Source: Tetracentron sinense (taxonomy: Eukaryota; Streptophyta; Magnoliopsida; Trochodendrales; Trochodendraceae). From it: 64,000 nt of DNA. Shown piece after piece: positions 39,833 through 52,159 of the stretch; positions within the stretch are counted from its first letter, which is position 1, and each line of letters begins with the position of its first letter. The notes under the pieces were generated by a model. That model ran no database searches. It was not told where the DNA came from and saw nothing but the letters and a program-made list of their open reading frames with translations. A program made the position numbers and the translations under genes. Location: positions 10,046,938 through 10,110,937 of the forward strand of contig CM026574.1 in assembly GCA_015143295.1 (NCBI GenBank). The letters run 5' to 3'.

Positions 39833-41350
39833 ATGACCGAGCAGCTTTCCTTAGTCCTCAAGCAATGTGCAAGCCCCAAGTTCACGGCATTAACTAAAGC
39901 AATCCATTCAAAATCTCTCAAACTTGGGAAACTCTCTTGCCTCCATTTCCGTACAAACATACTCACTGCATACTCTAAATGTGGAATTATCTATGATGCA
40001 TGCCAATTGTTTGATGAAATTGCTGACCAGAGATTGTGCTTCTTTGACACTGTCTCTTGGAATTCAGTTATATCAGGCTGTGTTCAAAATGGAAAAGATG
40101 CAGAGGCATTCAGATATTTCAAGAACATGCAATCCTATTATTCTAACTGTAGCCATGGCAATGATTTTCAAGACTTGGGTCCAGATTCCTTCACACTTTC
40201 CAGTATCATTTCTTCCAGTTATTGCTTGGAAATGAACATAATCCATGGCGAACAGCTTCATGGGTATGCTTTAAAAACTGCAATTCTCTCAAGCATTTCT
40301 GTTGGGAATTCTCTTATAACCCTTTATGCTAAATGGGGTAGGCTTCATGAATCAAGGCTGGTTTTTGAGTCTATGCCTGAGCTGAATGTGGTGTCATGGA
40401 CTGCATTAATCTCTGGCCATGCTCAGCAACAGGGCAATGAGGAAGAGACTTTGAGGATGTTTGTTCTTATGATGAGGAACAAGAACCAGAGGCCAAATCA
40501 ATTCACATTTGCCTCCATATTCAGTTCATGTGGGAAATTGGCTTCACTATCTCAGGGAATGCTGTTTATCTCAGTGGCTCTGAAAATGGGTCATTTTTCT
40601 AATATCCATGTACAGAATTCTCTTGTGGGGTTCTGCTCAGATTGTGGCTACCTGGAAGAAGCTAAAGCTATATTCAAGCACATAACTAATCCTGATATTG
40701 TGTCATGGAATTCTCTTCTGAAAGGATACTCTCAACAAGGGAGAGGTGAAGAAGCACTCTCAGTTTTTGAGGAGATGTGTAAAAGGTGTGAGACTCCAGA
40801 TGCCATTACTTTCCTCTCTGTCCTGTCTGCTTGCAGGCATACAGGAATGGTGTTTCAAGGTCTAAAACTATTCAAAACCATGAAGGAAGATCATGGGATT
40901 GAGCCAGAAGTAGAGCATATATCATGTATTGTTGACCTGTTGGGGCGTGCTGGTCAGCTTCACCAGGCAGAAGAGTTCATAAGAGGCTTCCAATTCAAAG
41001 TCAGTTCTTCGGCATGGAGGACACTGCTTGGAGCTTGCCGAGTCCATGGCAATGCAGAGCTAGCAAAGTTAGCCGCGTCAAGACTTCTTGAATTGGAGCC
41101 TTGTGATGCAGAAGCTCAAATTGTGGTGTCTCACATTTACGCAGCGAATGGGAGATGGGACATGGTTGCAAATCTGAGATGCTCGATTAAAGAAAAAGGA
41201 GTGAGAAAGGAACCTGGGTTCAGCTGGATTGAGGTGGGGAATAGGGTCCATTCCTTTGTTGTAGCAGACTGGGGACATTCCCAGATCGAGGAGATTCAGA
41301 AGACATTAATGGAGCTCACTAACCATATCAAAGATTGGATTGTTGACTAA
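39833..41350 (+). CDS. PLS-class pentatricopeptide repeat protein with E/E+ domains
   Basis: An intronless 505-aa reading frame, as usual for plant PPR genes. Degenerate 31-36-residue PPR units include DTVSWNSVISGCVQNGKDAE, NVVSWTALISGHAQQQ, DIVSWNSLLKGYSQQGRGEE, then the PDAITFLSVLSACRHTG and HISCIVDLLGRAGQLHQAEE blocks. These end in an E domain (AWRTLLGACRVHGNAELAKL) and an E+ region (VRKEPGFSWIEVGNRVHSFV). There is no DYW cytidine-deaminase domain. Known PLS-E/E+ proteins bind organellar RNA and act as site-specificity factors for C-to-U editing, recruiting a DYW partner; this role is inferred. The first ATG is at 39833; the frame is open about 50 nt further upstream without an ATG. No clear transit peptide is visible, so either the start is annotated short or targeting is atypical. 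Confidence 0.9.
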   Translation: MTEQLSLVLKQCASPKFTALTKAIHSKSLKLGKLSCLHFRTNILTAYSKCGIIYDACQLFDEIADQRLCFFDTVSWNSVISGCVQNGKDAEAFRYFKNMQSYYSNCSHGNDFQDLGPDSFTLSSIISSSYCLEMNIIHGEQLHGYALKTAILSSISVGNSLITLYAKWGRLHESRLVFESMPELNVVSWTALISGHAQQQGNEEETLRMFVLMMRNKNQRPNQFTFASIFSSCGKLASLSQGMLFISVALKMGHFSNIHVQNSLVGFCSDCGYLEEAKAIFKHITNPDIVSWNSLLKGYSQQGRGEEALSVFEEMCKRCETPDAITFLSVLSACRHTGMVFQGLKLFKTMKEDHGIEPEVEHISCIVDLLGRAGQLHQAEEFIRGFQFKVSSSAWRTLLGACRVHGNAELAKLAASRLLELEPCDAEAQIVVSHIYAANGRWDMVANLRCSIKEKGVRKEPGFSWIEVGNRVHSFVVADWGHSQIEEIQKTLMELTNHIKDWIVD

Positions 41351-41512
41351 CTACATCAAAGAATGGATTGGCGTAGTTCCCTTTACACTTAACAGTAGTT
41401 GAAAAACAGTAAGACTGAAGAAAGATCCTCTCTAGAAAGTGTAAACATCTATACTTGTTTATATTTGCTCATTGCATAATACACATTTTTTCCGTGAAAA
41501 GCTTCAAAGCTG

Positions 41513-41518
41513 AATAAA
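41513..41518 (+). terminator. Candidate poly(A) signal of the PPR gene
   Basis: AATAAA 163 bp after the stop codon, in an AT-rich context. It is the only perfect signal close to the gene that I noticed. Confidence 0.45.
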
Positions 41519-44014
41519 CTCTTTGAGTGTGCACTTTCATGATAAGCCCCTTATGAAGATCCAAAGAGCCTGTGTTGTATTGCTGGCTACATCCATCAGC
41601 TTCAAATGCTCGTCCGCTCCATCAACAAGACACTGTGAATCCCAGATGAGAAGAGTAAGAAATGGGCCTTTTGTATCCTTGTACGGAGAATCTTCCTAGT
41701 TATTGATGTAAAACTTCATATTGATCTAGTCAACCATGATTTGGGAATTGCGTACCTGTTTGGCCATTGAAGCCATGATAATGGACAAAAAAAAATCTTT
41801 AGTTGTTGATCACGACGATGCACACGGTCTTCAAATTCCAAGACTCGAAAGATCTTAACGGAAAATATGTTTATTGTAGGTTTATTAGGTTTTTTTTTTA
41901 TGGAGATGGATCTGTGACCGATTTATATATATACATATATAGTGATTGATCATTACAGTCTTAACTTATCAAGGAAACTGAAGATCTCCTTATAACGACT
42001 AAATTCGAAATTTAGACATTCCAAACAACACCTAATTGGGACTACCCCCTAACCATGTAATAGGGACCAACTAGTTAGATTTAGGATTTTCCTGGCTATT
42101 TTCCACAACTCAACAAGTGTTACTCTTAAAATTATATTACTAACCCTGATCTTTGGAATAAAAAATATAGGTGTAATTCCCTGATTCCCTAGTGAAAGCC
42201 AGACAATCTCTAGCTTCTCCCATCATCTGGACTCGAAAGATTATTGTTTCCTTAAACAATTTGAAATAGACAAAACATGAACCATTGTCACTTTGATTGA
42301 GTCAATGTCCAACCCAACTCGATCGATTGCGTTGAGTTTTACTGCAGAAGAAGACTCATACAATTTTAATGTTACCTCCCAAATGCATCAAAAATAATCT
42401 CATAAAAGAGGGAAAATATTGGTACTACGTAGTGGTAGCCACGTCACTAGAATGCACAACAAAACCACAAAAGAGTTTAGATCCAAAAGAAATTCTATTT
42501 TATTTTGCTGGGCTTAATCGCCTTAAAAAGAAGACACAACACATTAATCTGGACCACACTTAAGAGTATTTTGTATTTTCATGGTTTCGGAGAGATTTAG
42601 GTGAGGCGCAATTAAGGCCAGCATTCCTCTTTCTACTTGGAATCTCTAGAAGAGATTCAAATGTGGAAAACCATAGGTTTGTCTTTTTATAAGAAGAGAG
42701 AAGAGTAGTCCATGAGAAACTCGATGATGTAGGACTATGCAATGACCTAAAATTTAATGAGCTGATCGAGATCAAGATTTGATTAACAAGAATAAGGAAA
42801 ATTATAAAACAGCAAACTTATCACAAAAAATTAATCAAGATATTCAAGAAAGCAATTTTATAACAATTCGAGGTCACGCCACAAACCTACAAATACGACA
42901 CTCGGTTATATCTACGAGGGCTGTATGAAATTTTATGTTTCAACAAGCCTATAGATTAGCCTTTTATTCAATGTGATTTTCTCATCCAATCGAGGTTTTC
43001 AAGAAACTAATTAGGCTAAGTGTTGGTTAAGAATTTAAGTGAGATTGTAATAGGGTTTCAAGTATTAAGGAGTCTAGGATCACAAACAAGTAGTATTTAA
43101 CCAAGAAATCACAGAATATAGGTTATGGTTTTAAGACATTATAGGAATGTTGTATCTGTAATGGGTATGAATTAATGATGTTGTTACAACAATATCAATA
43201 GTTGTAGGAGGGTCAAACAACAAAGGTAGGGTGCTAGGATTGGTGCAACAACAAGATTAGGAGTAAGGGGGTATGTGGTTAAGCTGAAACAGCAGAGAAG
43301 CTATGACTGTGCTGGAACAACATGGTAGGGGCTGCAACAGGGTTGGGGGTAGGGATATGGGGGCTGTAACAGGGTTGAGGCAGGTTGCAATTGCAGAGAA
43401 ATTGCAGGAAAACCTGCGACTGGACTGGAGATGGAGAGAGAGGGCTGCGAAAATGAGAGAAGGGTAAGGGAAGGTTAGGGTTTAAGTTTGGGTGAGGTTT
43501 CTTGCAAGGGAAAAAGGATCTAGGGTTTTAATGATAAAATAGAAAATCAAAGGGGATCAATAGAAAGAATAGAGAAAAACTGAAGAACATACCTTGGATC
43601 TCTTAGGGAATCACTCCCATGACATCACACCAATTTTCAATAACTAAAAATACTCAAAAGCACTTTAATCTTTTAATTCATTAATTAAAAATTTATAGCA
43701 AAAAGTGTCTTTAAATAGTTGAAACCCTAATTGTAAAAAGACTCAAATAACCAAAACTAATAAATAGACTATAATAACCTAATACTAATTAATTGTTTCC
43801 TCTAACTAAAAGTCCAGTCCATTGGGCTTTTAAAACTATGCTAAATCATACTAAACTAGCCATATGCACGCCTTCCTAGTGTGTGGTCTTCCTAATGATC
43901 TATGTGTGCATACGAGGTCTTCAATACCCAAAAGCATCTACATAAAGTGACACATGGGCCTTCTTCTTCTTCCTCCGCCTATGACAAACTTACAACTCCT
44001 TTTGATACTGGATG
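41519..44014. other. Intergenic DNA, probably decayed retrotransposon
   Basis: No gene is seen. The stretch at about 42760-43990 has LTR-like texture: a G-rich run with repeated gggttgggg and gctgcaacagg strings at 43200-43420, and AT-rich DNA after. No terminal repeats or coding domains allow a firm call. Confidence 0.35.
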
Positions 44015-45425
44015 TCCATCAATGAAGAAGATTCATTACCAAGTCAAAGCAAGTCATTGGATCAAGTTGGATCATATTGAAGATGCAAAAGATCACATCC
44101 AAGTTCAAGTCATATCATGAAGAAGAAGAAGATTGTTCATGAAGCCAAAGAAGACAAATCAATTCAAGATCAAGTTGAAGAAGAATGAAGACTCTCAAGA
44201 AGGTTTAAAGTTTTATTTTATCTTTTGAGAGTGTCTAAGACTTATGTAAAAAGTCCTCAAAGCTTGAAGTTTGAATGCCCAAAGCCTAGATTGACTTTAA
44301 GTTCCTTTAGACTATGTTTGGATATCTTTCTTAATGACCTAGAACATTATAAGGAATGATAAAAATCATAATAAAGATAATGTAAAAGACCTATGAATTC
44401 ATTTCCATCATTCAGGTTAAGTAATAAGGATTTTCTGGTGAAAAATAATCATCCAGTCAACCGGATAATGGCAGAGAACTTTTATTTTGGCCACTGTCTT
44501 CATCTAGTTGACCAGATAACCCATCTAGTCGACTATATGACACGTGATAGCGTTTTTACTATGTAACGGCTAATTTTCAATGACTCTTTTTGCAATCAAT
44601 GCTATTCCAACGGCCATGAAACTTCTTGGGCTATAAAATGAGATGTTTTATGAACTAAAGAAGAACTCCTATCATTCTAGATCATTCAATTAATCACTCA
44701 CAAGCTTAGATTTTCAAATCTATTAAGTATACCCTAGAAATTTCAAAAACCTAATCTTGAGCTATTCAACTCCAACCTTTGAGAGATTTTTAAAGAGATC
44801 ATCCAGCTTGTGTAAGGAGCATTTTATGATTGTAAAATCACTTTCTATAAAGTGTGCTTGAAATCAAGAATCAGTGGATTCTTGTCCTTGAAGTGAAGAG
44901 CTTCTTTGTAAGGTTGGATCTTTACCTCGAAGAAGATCGTGGAAGTTAAAAGAGGGGATTCTCTTCCACATGTAAGGTTTGATATTCACTCGTAAGAAGA
45001 TTGTACAATTAGTAAATCGTGGGGAATCCTTAAGTGGATATAGCTTGAGGCGGGGATGTAGGCAGGATTGCCAAACTTCGAGAACAACATCTTGTGTTTG
45101 CTTTCTATTTTCCTTCTCTTTACTTTACTGTTTAGCATTGTTTCTAAAATTATTTAATTTCTATTCCCTTTTAATTAGTATAATTGAAATTCTGCTTAAG
45201 GGATTAGGAAGAAATTGAATTTGTCATAGACCATATTCACCCTCCTTTAAGATCCAATCCTTAGGCAACTAGTGGTATAAGAGCGTAGGTCTCTGTTTTT
45301 AAAGATTTAACAATCTTTGAGAAAAATAAATGGAAAATATATATCCAACTACCCTTAGAGAATGTCAATCGACCACTAGACCTCCCTTATTCAATGGTAA
45401 AAACTATAATTATTGAAAAGTTAGA

Positions 45426-46287
45426 ATGATGTATTTCATTCAAGCTTTGGATTATAAATGTTGGCAAATAATTGTTAAAGGTCCCGACATCCCCACAAAA
45501 AATGTTGATGGTATTCAAATACCAAAAAATGAGGATGAATGGAAGGAATCCGATATAAGGCTTGTGCAACTTAATGCCAAAGCTATTATTAACCTATATT
45601 GTGCATTAAGTGTACAAGAATTCAATAGGATTTTGGCATGTGAATCAGCCAAGGAAATTTGGGTTAAACTCAAAACTACTTATGAGGGAACTAACCAAGT
45701 TAAAGAAGAAAAAATTAGCATGTTGGTCCATAAATATGAACTGATTAAAATGGAAAATGATGAACTCATTTTTATAATGTTTACTAAATTTACAAACATT
45801 ATTAATAAATTAAAATCTATTGGAAATGTCTATTCAAATGCAGAAAATGTGAGGAACATCTTCCATTCACTTCCAAAAGTTTGGGCTCCAAAATGTGACG
45901 GCTATCCAAGAAGCAAAGGATCTCGCCAAGCTTCTCATGAATGAGTTACTTGGATCATTAATGACTAATGAGGTGATCATGAGGAACCAAGATGATCAAG
46001 AAGATGAACTAAAATCAAAGAAGGGACAAACTCTAAAATCCTCTCAAATAAATAAAAGTGAAGAGGATGAGAGTGAAGATGATGAAGAATTGATTCACAT
46101 GGCTAGAAAATTCAAGAAGTTCTTAAAGCATAAGAAGAATTTCAAGAAAATGGCATATAAGAGAGAATTCGCCAAAGAATTCATCAAGGGAAAATCAAGC
46201 AAAGAAGAAGACATCATATGTTATGAATGCAAAAGACCCGGACATCATTGCCATTTTCTTGTAAAAAATACAAGAAAATGGCAATGA
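45426..46287 (+). pseudogene. Frameshifted Copia-type gag (UBN2 domain and zinc knuckle)
   Basis: The frame starting at 45426 gives MMYFIQALDYKCWQIIVKGP to LVQLNAKAIINLYCALSVQE and AKEIWVKLKTTYEGTNQVKE, the UBN2 gag fold. Near 45893 the frame shifts by one; the second frame gives VTAIQEAKDLAKLLMNELLG, an acidic and lysine-rich stretch, then CYECKRPGHHCHFLVK, a CCHC zinc knuckle whose last Cys is displaced. A stop at 46285-46287 ends it early relative to the following in-frame-like acidic tail. A capsid-like RNA-packaging protein is the family role; this copy is dead. Confidence 0.75.
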
Positions 46288-47796
46288 AGGTTACATGAGA
46301 TGACTCCAATGAAAGTGAGTTGGATACTAGCTCAAGTGATGAAGAATTGGAAAATCTATGCCTCATGACAAATGAGGACAAGGCAAACCCTTCACTTGAT
46401 GAATCTCTTTCTTTTGAAGAATTAAGAGAAGATTTTGATGAACTATATAGTGAATTTTGAAAATTGACTTCAAAAATTCCAATCTTAAAAACGAAAATTC
46501 TTCTCTTTTAAATATAAATGAATTATTGAAAAAGACAAAAAGAAAATTTAAAAGAAGAAAATGAAATTTTCAAAAAGAAAGAAGAAGAAATTAACTCTAG
46601 GCCTCAAGTCTCAACCAATGAATGCAAATAATGTGATGATTTAAATTCTAAAATTGATGACTTGACTAAAATTGTGATTAAGGTTACAAATGGTAAAAAG
46701 ACCCTAAATACAATGTTAGAAAATAAAAAAGATGTGTATTTATAAAGCCGGACTTGGTTATAACCTAACAATTAAACAAAAGAATTATCAAATTTTTTTT
46801 TACCTCTAGCTCTTCAAGTACTCATATACTTATATTGGAAATAAAAGAGATAAACAAGTTTGGGTTCCCAAGGGAACAATCCTTTCAAAGGCTAACCAAG
46901 TTAGACACAAAAAATTCTGGATACTAAAAGGAGCTATTTGAACTTGTTCTTGTAGGCTACAAAAATGAAGAACAAAGTATGATCAATAAAATTAATTTAA
47001 ATGAATTCCTTAAGTGATCATGCTTGATTATACTTAATGTGTATTATAATTTGGATGATGTATTGATCATGTCTTATGTAACTTGAATGAATAAGTGTAT
47101 TCTATGTGATTATTGACATGTATGAGAATGAATTAGATGATTGATCATATGCTATGATTAATGATATTATGATGTAATGCTTATGATATATATGAAATGA
47201 TTGAATTGATCATGATTGATGATATGATTTGTATGGATTGAAAAATGTATGAAATAAAAATAATGTATGTGTGATGCTTGATGATATGATATGATATGAT
47301 ATGAAATGAATGTGAAGTGATGATTGATGGTTGATATGATGAATATTTTGAATATGTTGGATGTATGATAGTCTTTGCTCACTATTTTTTGATGATCCTT
47401 GTGTCTTGTTGAAAACAAATTAAATTGGTATCATTTGTTTACAATTAGTATATTGGTATCATGTAATGATTGTTCATGCTTTTTGATGATTCCAGAAGGA
47501 GAAATATGATTATAGAATGACACTTATCTAAACCCTTAAAATGACTAATTTAAATTAGAATTATGTGCTTAATAAATGAAATATTCAAATTAGTATCAAT
47601 TGCTTATAATGACTTATTTAAATGAATAAAATAATGGTATCATGGACTAATGATTGATTTATCTAAACTATATGTAAATAAAATGAATTTATTTTAATGT
47701 ATATGTTTAGGGGGAGCTTGCCTAAAAAAAATTATATTGAATTTATATATTGAGAGGGAACTTATTTTAGTCCTATTCCATTATTATGTCATCATT

Positions 47797-47810
47797 AAAA
47801 AAGGGGAGAT
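47797..47810 (+). other. Polypurine tract of the gag-only element
   Basis: aaaaaaggggagat lies directly before the TGTTAGCC start of LTR2. Confidence 0.65.
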
Positions 47811-49535
47811 TGTTAGCCTATATGTTTCCACCATAGGTTCCTTAATGATTTTGATGATAACACAATAATGTAATTATTTTTGTGTTACTAATGTCTCAAT
47901 TTAGTTTATGTGAAAATTAGTCTACCCAGAACATTATCAAATCATTCAAAGCAAAACACATGAAAATGACTTCATCCATAAAGAAGATTTATTACCAAGT
48001 CAAAACAAGCTATTGGATCAAGTTGGATCATATTGAAGATGTTAAAGATCATATCAAAGTCTAAGTCATATTATGAATAAGAAGAAGATTGATCATGAAA
48101 CTAAAGAAGACAAAGCAAGTCAAGATCAAGTTGAAGAAGAATGAAGACTCTCAAGAAGGTTTAAAGTTTTATTTTTATCTTTTGAAAGTGTCTACGACTT
48201 ATGTAAAAAGTCTTCAAAACTTGAAGTTTGAATACTCAAAGCCTAGATTGACTTTAGGTTCGTTTAGACTATGTTTGAATATCTTTCTAATGACTTAGAA
48301 CATCATAAGAAATGATAGAAATTATGATAAAGATAAGGTAGAATATTTATGAATTCATTCTCATCATTCAAGTTAAGTAATAAGGATTTTCTGGTGAAAA
48401 ACAGTCATCCAGTCGATCGGATCACTCATCCAGTTGATCGGATAATGACATAGAAGTTTTATTTGGACACTGCCTTCATCTAGTCGACCAGATGACCCAT
48501 CTAGTCGATCAGATAGCGTGGGACAGAGTTTTTACTCTGTCACAGCTAAATTTCAACGGCTCTTATTGCAATCAATGCTACTCCAACGACCATGAAACTT
48601 CTTGGGCTATAAAATGAGATGCTTTATAAACTATACAAAAACTCCTATCATTCTAGATCTTTCAATTAATTACTCATAAGCTTAGATTTCCAGATCTATT
48701 GAGTATACCCTAGAAATCCCAAAAGCCCAATCTTGAGCTATTTAACTCTACTCTTTGGGAGATTTTTAGAGAGCTTTAAAGAGATCATCCAACTCATGTA
48801 AGAAGTATTTTATGATTGTAAAATCATTTTCTACAAAGTGTGCTTGAAATTAAGAATCGGTGGATTCTTGTCCTTAAAGTGAAGAGCTTCATTGTAAGGT
48901 TGGATCTTCACCTGTAAGAAAATCGTGAAAGTCAAGAGAGCGGATTCTCTTGCACATGTAAGGTTTGATCTTCACCCGAAAGGAGATTGTGCAATTAGTA
49001 CATTGTGGTGAATCGTCAAGTGGGTATAGCTTGAGGCGGGGACGTAGGCGGGATTGCTGAACCTCAAGAAAACCATCTTGTGTTTGCTTTCTCTTTCTCT
49101 TCTCTTTACTTTATTATTTTACATTGTTTTTAAAATTACTTAATTTCTATTCCCTTTTAATTAATATAATAGAAATTCCACTTAAGGGATTAGGAAGAAA
49201 TTGAATTTTTCATAGACCCTATTCACCCCCGCTAGGGTCCAATCCTTGGGCAACTAGTGGTATCAGAGCCTAGGTCTCTGTTTTTAAAGATTTAACTATC
49301 TTAGGAAAAAGATAAATGAATAATATATATGCAACTACCCTTAGAGAAGGCTAATCAACCACTAGACCTCCCTTATTCAATGGTGAAAACTATAATTATT
49401 GGAAGTTAAAATAATGTATTTCATTCAAGCTTTGAATTATTAATGTTGACAAATAATTGTTAAAGGTCTCAACATCTCTACAAAAAATGTTGATGGTATT
49501 TAAATACCAAAAAATGAGGATGAATGGACAGAATC

Positions 49536-49813
49536 AGTAGCATTGTTTTGTGATTTGGAAGAAGAAACATGAGAGATAGATACATGAGAGAAGTTGTATA
49601 TGTGTAGAGAGAGATATGTGTTAAGAGGTGTATCGTTTGGGCGAGTTCTTTGTGTCTTTGGTGGGAAAAAATGATAGATAAATTCGAGAGAAACATGCTA
49701 TCTAAATGGGTTGTAGTTATTTAGGCTTGAAATGACTTTAATACCCTTAAGTAATAATATACTCTCCAGTGGCGATATGATAATATAGCATTGGAGTTTT
49801 ATGATCAGAATAG

Positions 49814-49860
<47 letters not shown>

Positions 49861-51289
49861 CCATTAAAAGAAAACAGAAGATCACCTTATAACCCTATGA
49901 TGACTTAATTAATACACATTAGGCTACTGTTTGATTATGATTACTGGAGTAGATTTACCCTGGGTTTGGAAAATGACCAAAATCTTATAATTAAATCTTC
50001 AATGATCGCAAATGGAAGGAGAGAGTCAATACCATTTCTCATGGCCATGGTTGAGAGTTCTGTAGTAGTCTCTTTGGTGTGTGTGTGTGTTTGTGTGCTC
50101 TTTTTCAACTCTTATTGAAGTAACTAGTAAGTTTTTTGTCAACTATTTCGAAAGAAATATGTCATCACAACTTTTCAAACTCTCATTATGGTTGTGACAT
50201 GTATTGCTATTTTTTCCTTTTATCTTTAGAACCGGTCAAAGCCACAACTTCCTCTTGGTAATTAAAATATTTTTTAAATTGTTGAATGGGTAGTAGTGAC
50301 AAGTGTCTCACCCACAGTGAGAATTTGGAAATTCTCAAAATTTCTGTGACTGGTGCTACCACTTCTCATTTCTAAAATTCTAATGTTTCATATCCTATTT
50401 ATTATTTGTTAGTAATAATCTTTCTTTGTCCCATTAGCAATAGCATTAACCCTTATAATTAGGGCCCGACATGCTTTAGGCTCAACAATATTAAATAGTT
50501 GTGCGAGCTTGGGTTTACAGTCTTAGCTGGGCTTGAGGGCACATTAGACTATACTTCTAATCGAATTTCACCCGACTTGATGAGGTTTGTTTATTAAAAA
50601 TACCAAAACAATCTATTTTTTTTTCTTTCTATCCTTAGTGTGCTTGGCCCGAGCCTGACCCGTTGACATCCCTACTTAAGAAAAATGAATAACTTGCAAG
50701 ACAACTTGCTTGCTGACCACCCAATCTGAATGTCGCATGTGATAGTGAGATGCTTTTTGACATCTTTAGCCATTTTTCAATGCCAAGGCTTAAAAGAAAA
50801 TAATACTTAATGGTAATCGACTACATAAGCATCCATCTTTCTTATTGCCACGTGGTCAAGTCCGAAGTTGTATTGGGCTACCAAGCTGATCCGGTAATCA
50901 ATGCTCTAAAATAATGCTTATTCATAGAGGTTCTCTCACATATGCGAGAGATAGACAATATTAATCAGGGTTTAAAAGAGATATAATGATCCATGTGCAC
51001 TACAAAAGTATCAACTTGACAAGGGATGGTGAATTTGTTACGTGCTAACTTAGTGGATAGTTATTAGGAAATAGTAGTGTAGTGGTGGGTGGTTTTTTAA
51101 CTGCTTTCTATCTTTATAAATGATTGTAATAGCTTGTTTTAGGGATTAATGAATGTATGATGAATTTCTTTTGTAAGAGAGAATTGAGAGGTGTTGATCT
51201 CTCTCGAATGAGACCAAAAGGTGTAGATCTCCCTTTGATGAGATCAATTTCTTCCCCATTCTCATTTAATTTCAATATATTATTTGAGA
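49536..51289. other. Intergenic DNA
   Basis: (TA)n microsatellite at about 49816-49858. The rest is AT-rich with no supported gene or element. Confidence 0.45.
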
Positions 51290-52159
51290 ATAGACAAAAC
51301 AAGTAATAGTATTGCACTCGTAGAAAGTGCGCTATCAAAGGTATTGAGACAAAAGCAAGTAATAGATCTCCCTTACAAAAGTGTTGTTGATTTGGTTAAA
51401 TACGCCTTTGCTATGGGTGCGTTACTTGAGGAGATTAACCATATTCTCATTACTTTGATCCCTAATGTTCCTAATTCTGAGAATTTATCCCAATTTAGGC
51501 CGATAAGTCTATGTAATGTATCCATCAAAATTATTTCGAAGGTGCTTGTGAATAGACTTTGCCTTTAACTGTCCAAACTCATAGCTCCTACATAGAGCAG
51601 CTTCATCATGAGATGAGCGACCAGTGATAATATTATAACTATGAAAGAATTATTTCATTCTATGAGAATGAGGAAGGGAAAAATTGGGCACATGTCTATG
51701 AAGATTGACTTGGAAAAAGCACACGACATAATTAGTTGGAGTTTCTTGCATTCTGTTCTTTTGGAAGTTAATATGCCTCAGCTGGATAAAGCTAATCATG
51801 GCCTGCATTACTGGTACTCATGCATTTTTGCTTTTGAATAGTGAATATGCAAATAGATTTAAGCTTGGAAGGGGGTTAAGGCAAGGGGAAATCATTCCTT
51901 ACCCAATTTCCCTCCAACTATATGATAACTCCATATAGAAACTGAATATGTACTCTTTCCAAAACTCTATTTGATTAAAAGAGTAGTTGAGTTGTACACG
52001 GATTCTTAGAAGAGAAATCCTTTATATATACACACATTGTAAATCCTGAAAGTAGTGAAAATACATATTCAATTTTTTAATTGTGTTCATGGTATCAGAG
52101 CTTTTCTTTTCAGGCAACTAAATTTGTTTCCTTCTTAGCTACCTCTACACCGTACCATG

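Larger units (their letters stand above)
44015..49535 (+). mobile_element. Gag-only LTR retrotransposon (TR-GAG-like) in LTR-gag-LTR-gag arrangement
   Basis: Direct repeats of about 1.25-1.45 kb occupy 44015-45272 (LTR1, lacking its first about 170 bp) and 47811-49257 (LTR2, starting tgttagcctatatg). Both are followed by a Met-tRNA primer site, tggtataagagc at 45273 and tggtatcagagc at 49258. The inner part holds only a broken Copia-type gag (UBN2-like) and then about 1.4 kb of AT-rich non-coding DNA. A polypurine tract aaaaaaggggagat ends at 47810. After LTR2 the gag start is present again up to about 49535 and is then cut. No protease, integrase or RT is present. Confidence 0.85.

Noticed and set aside
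47000-47400. TGATATGA-rich stretch as a possible CRISPR or satellite array
   Set aside because: Irregular AT-rich microsatellite-like DNA with no regular unit or unique spacers.
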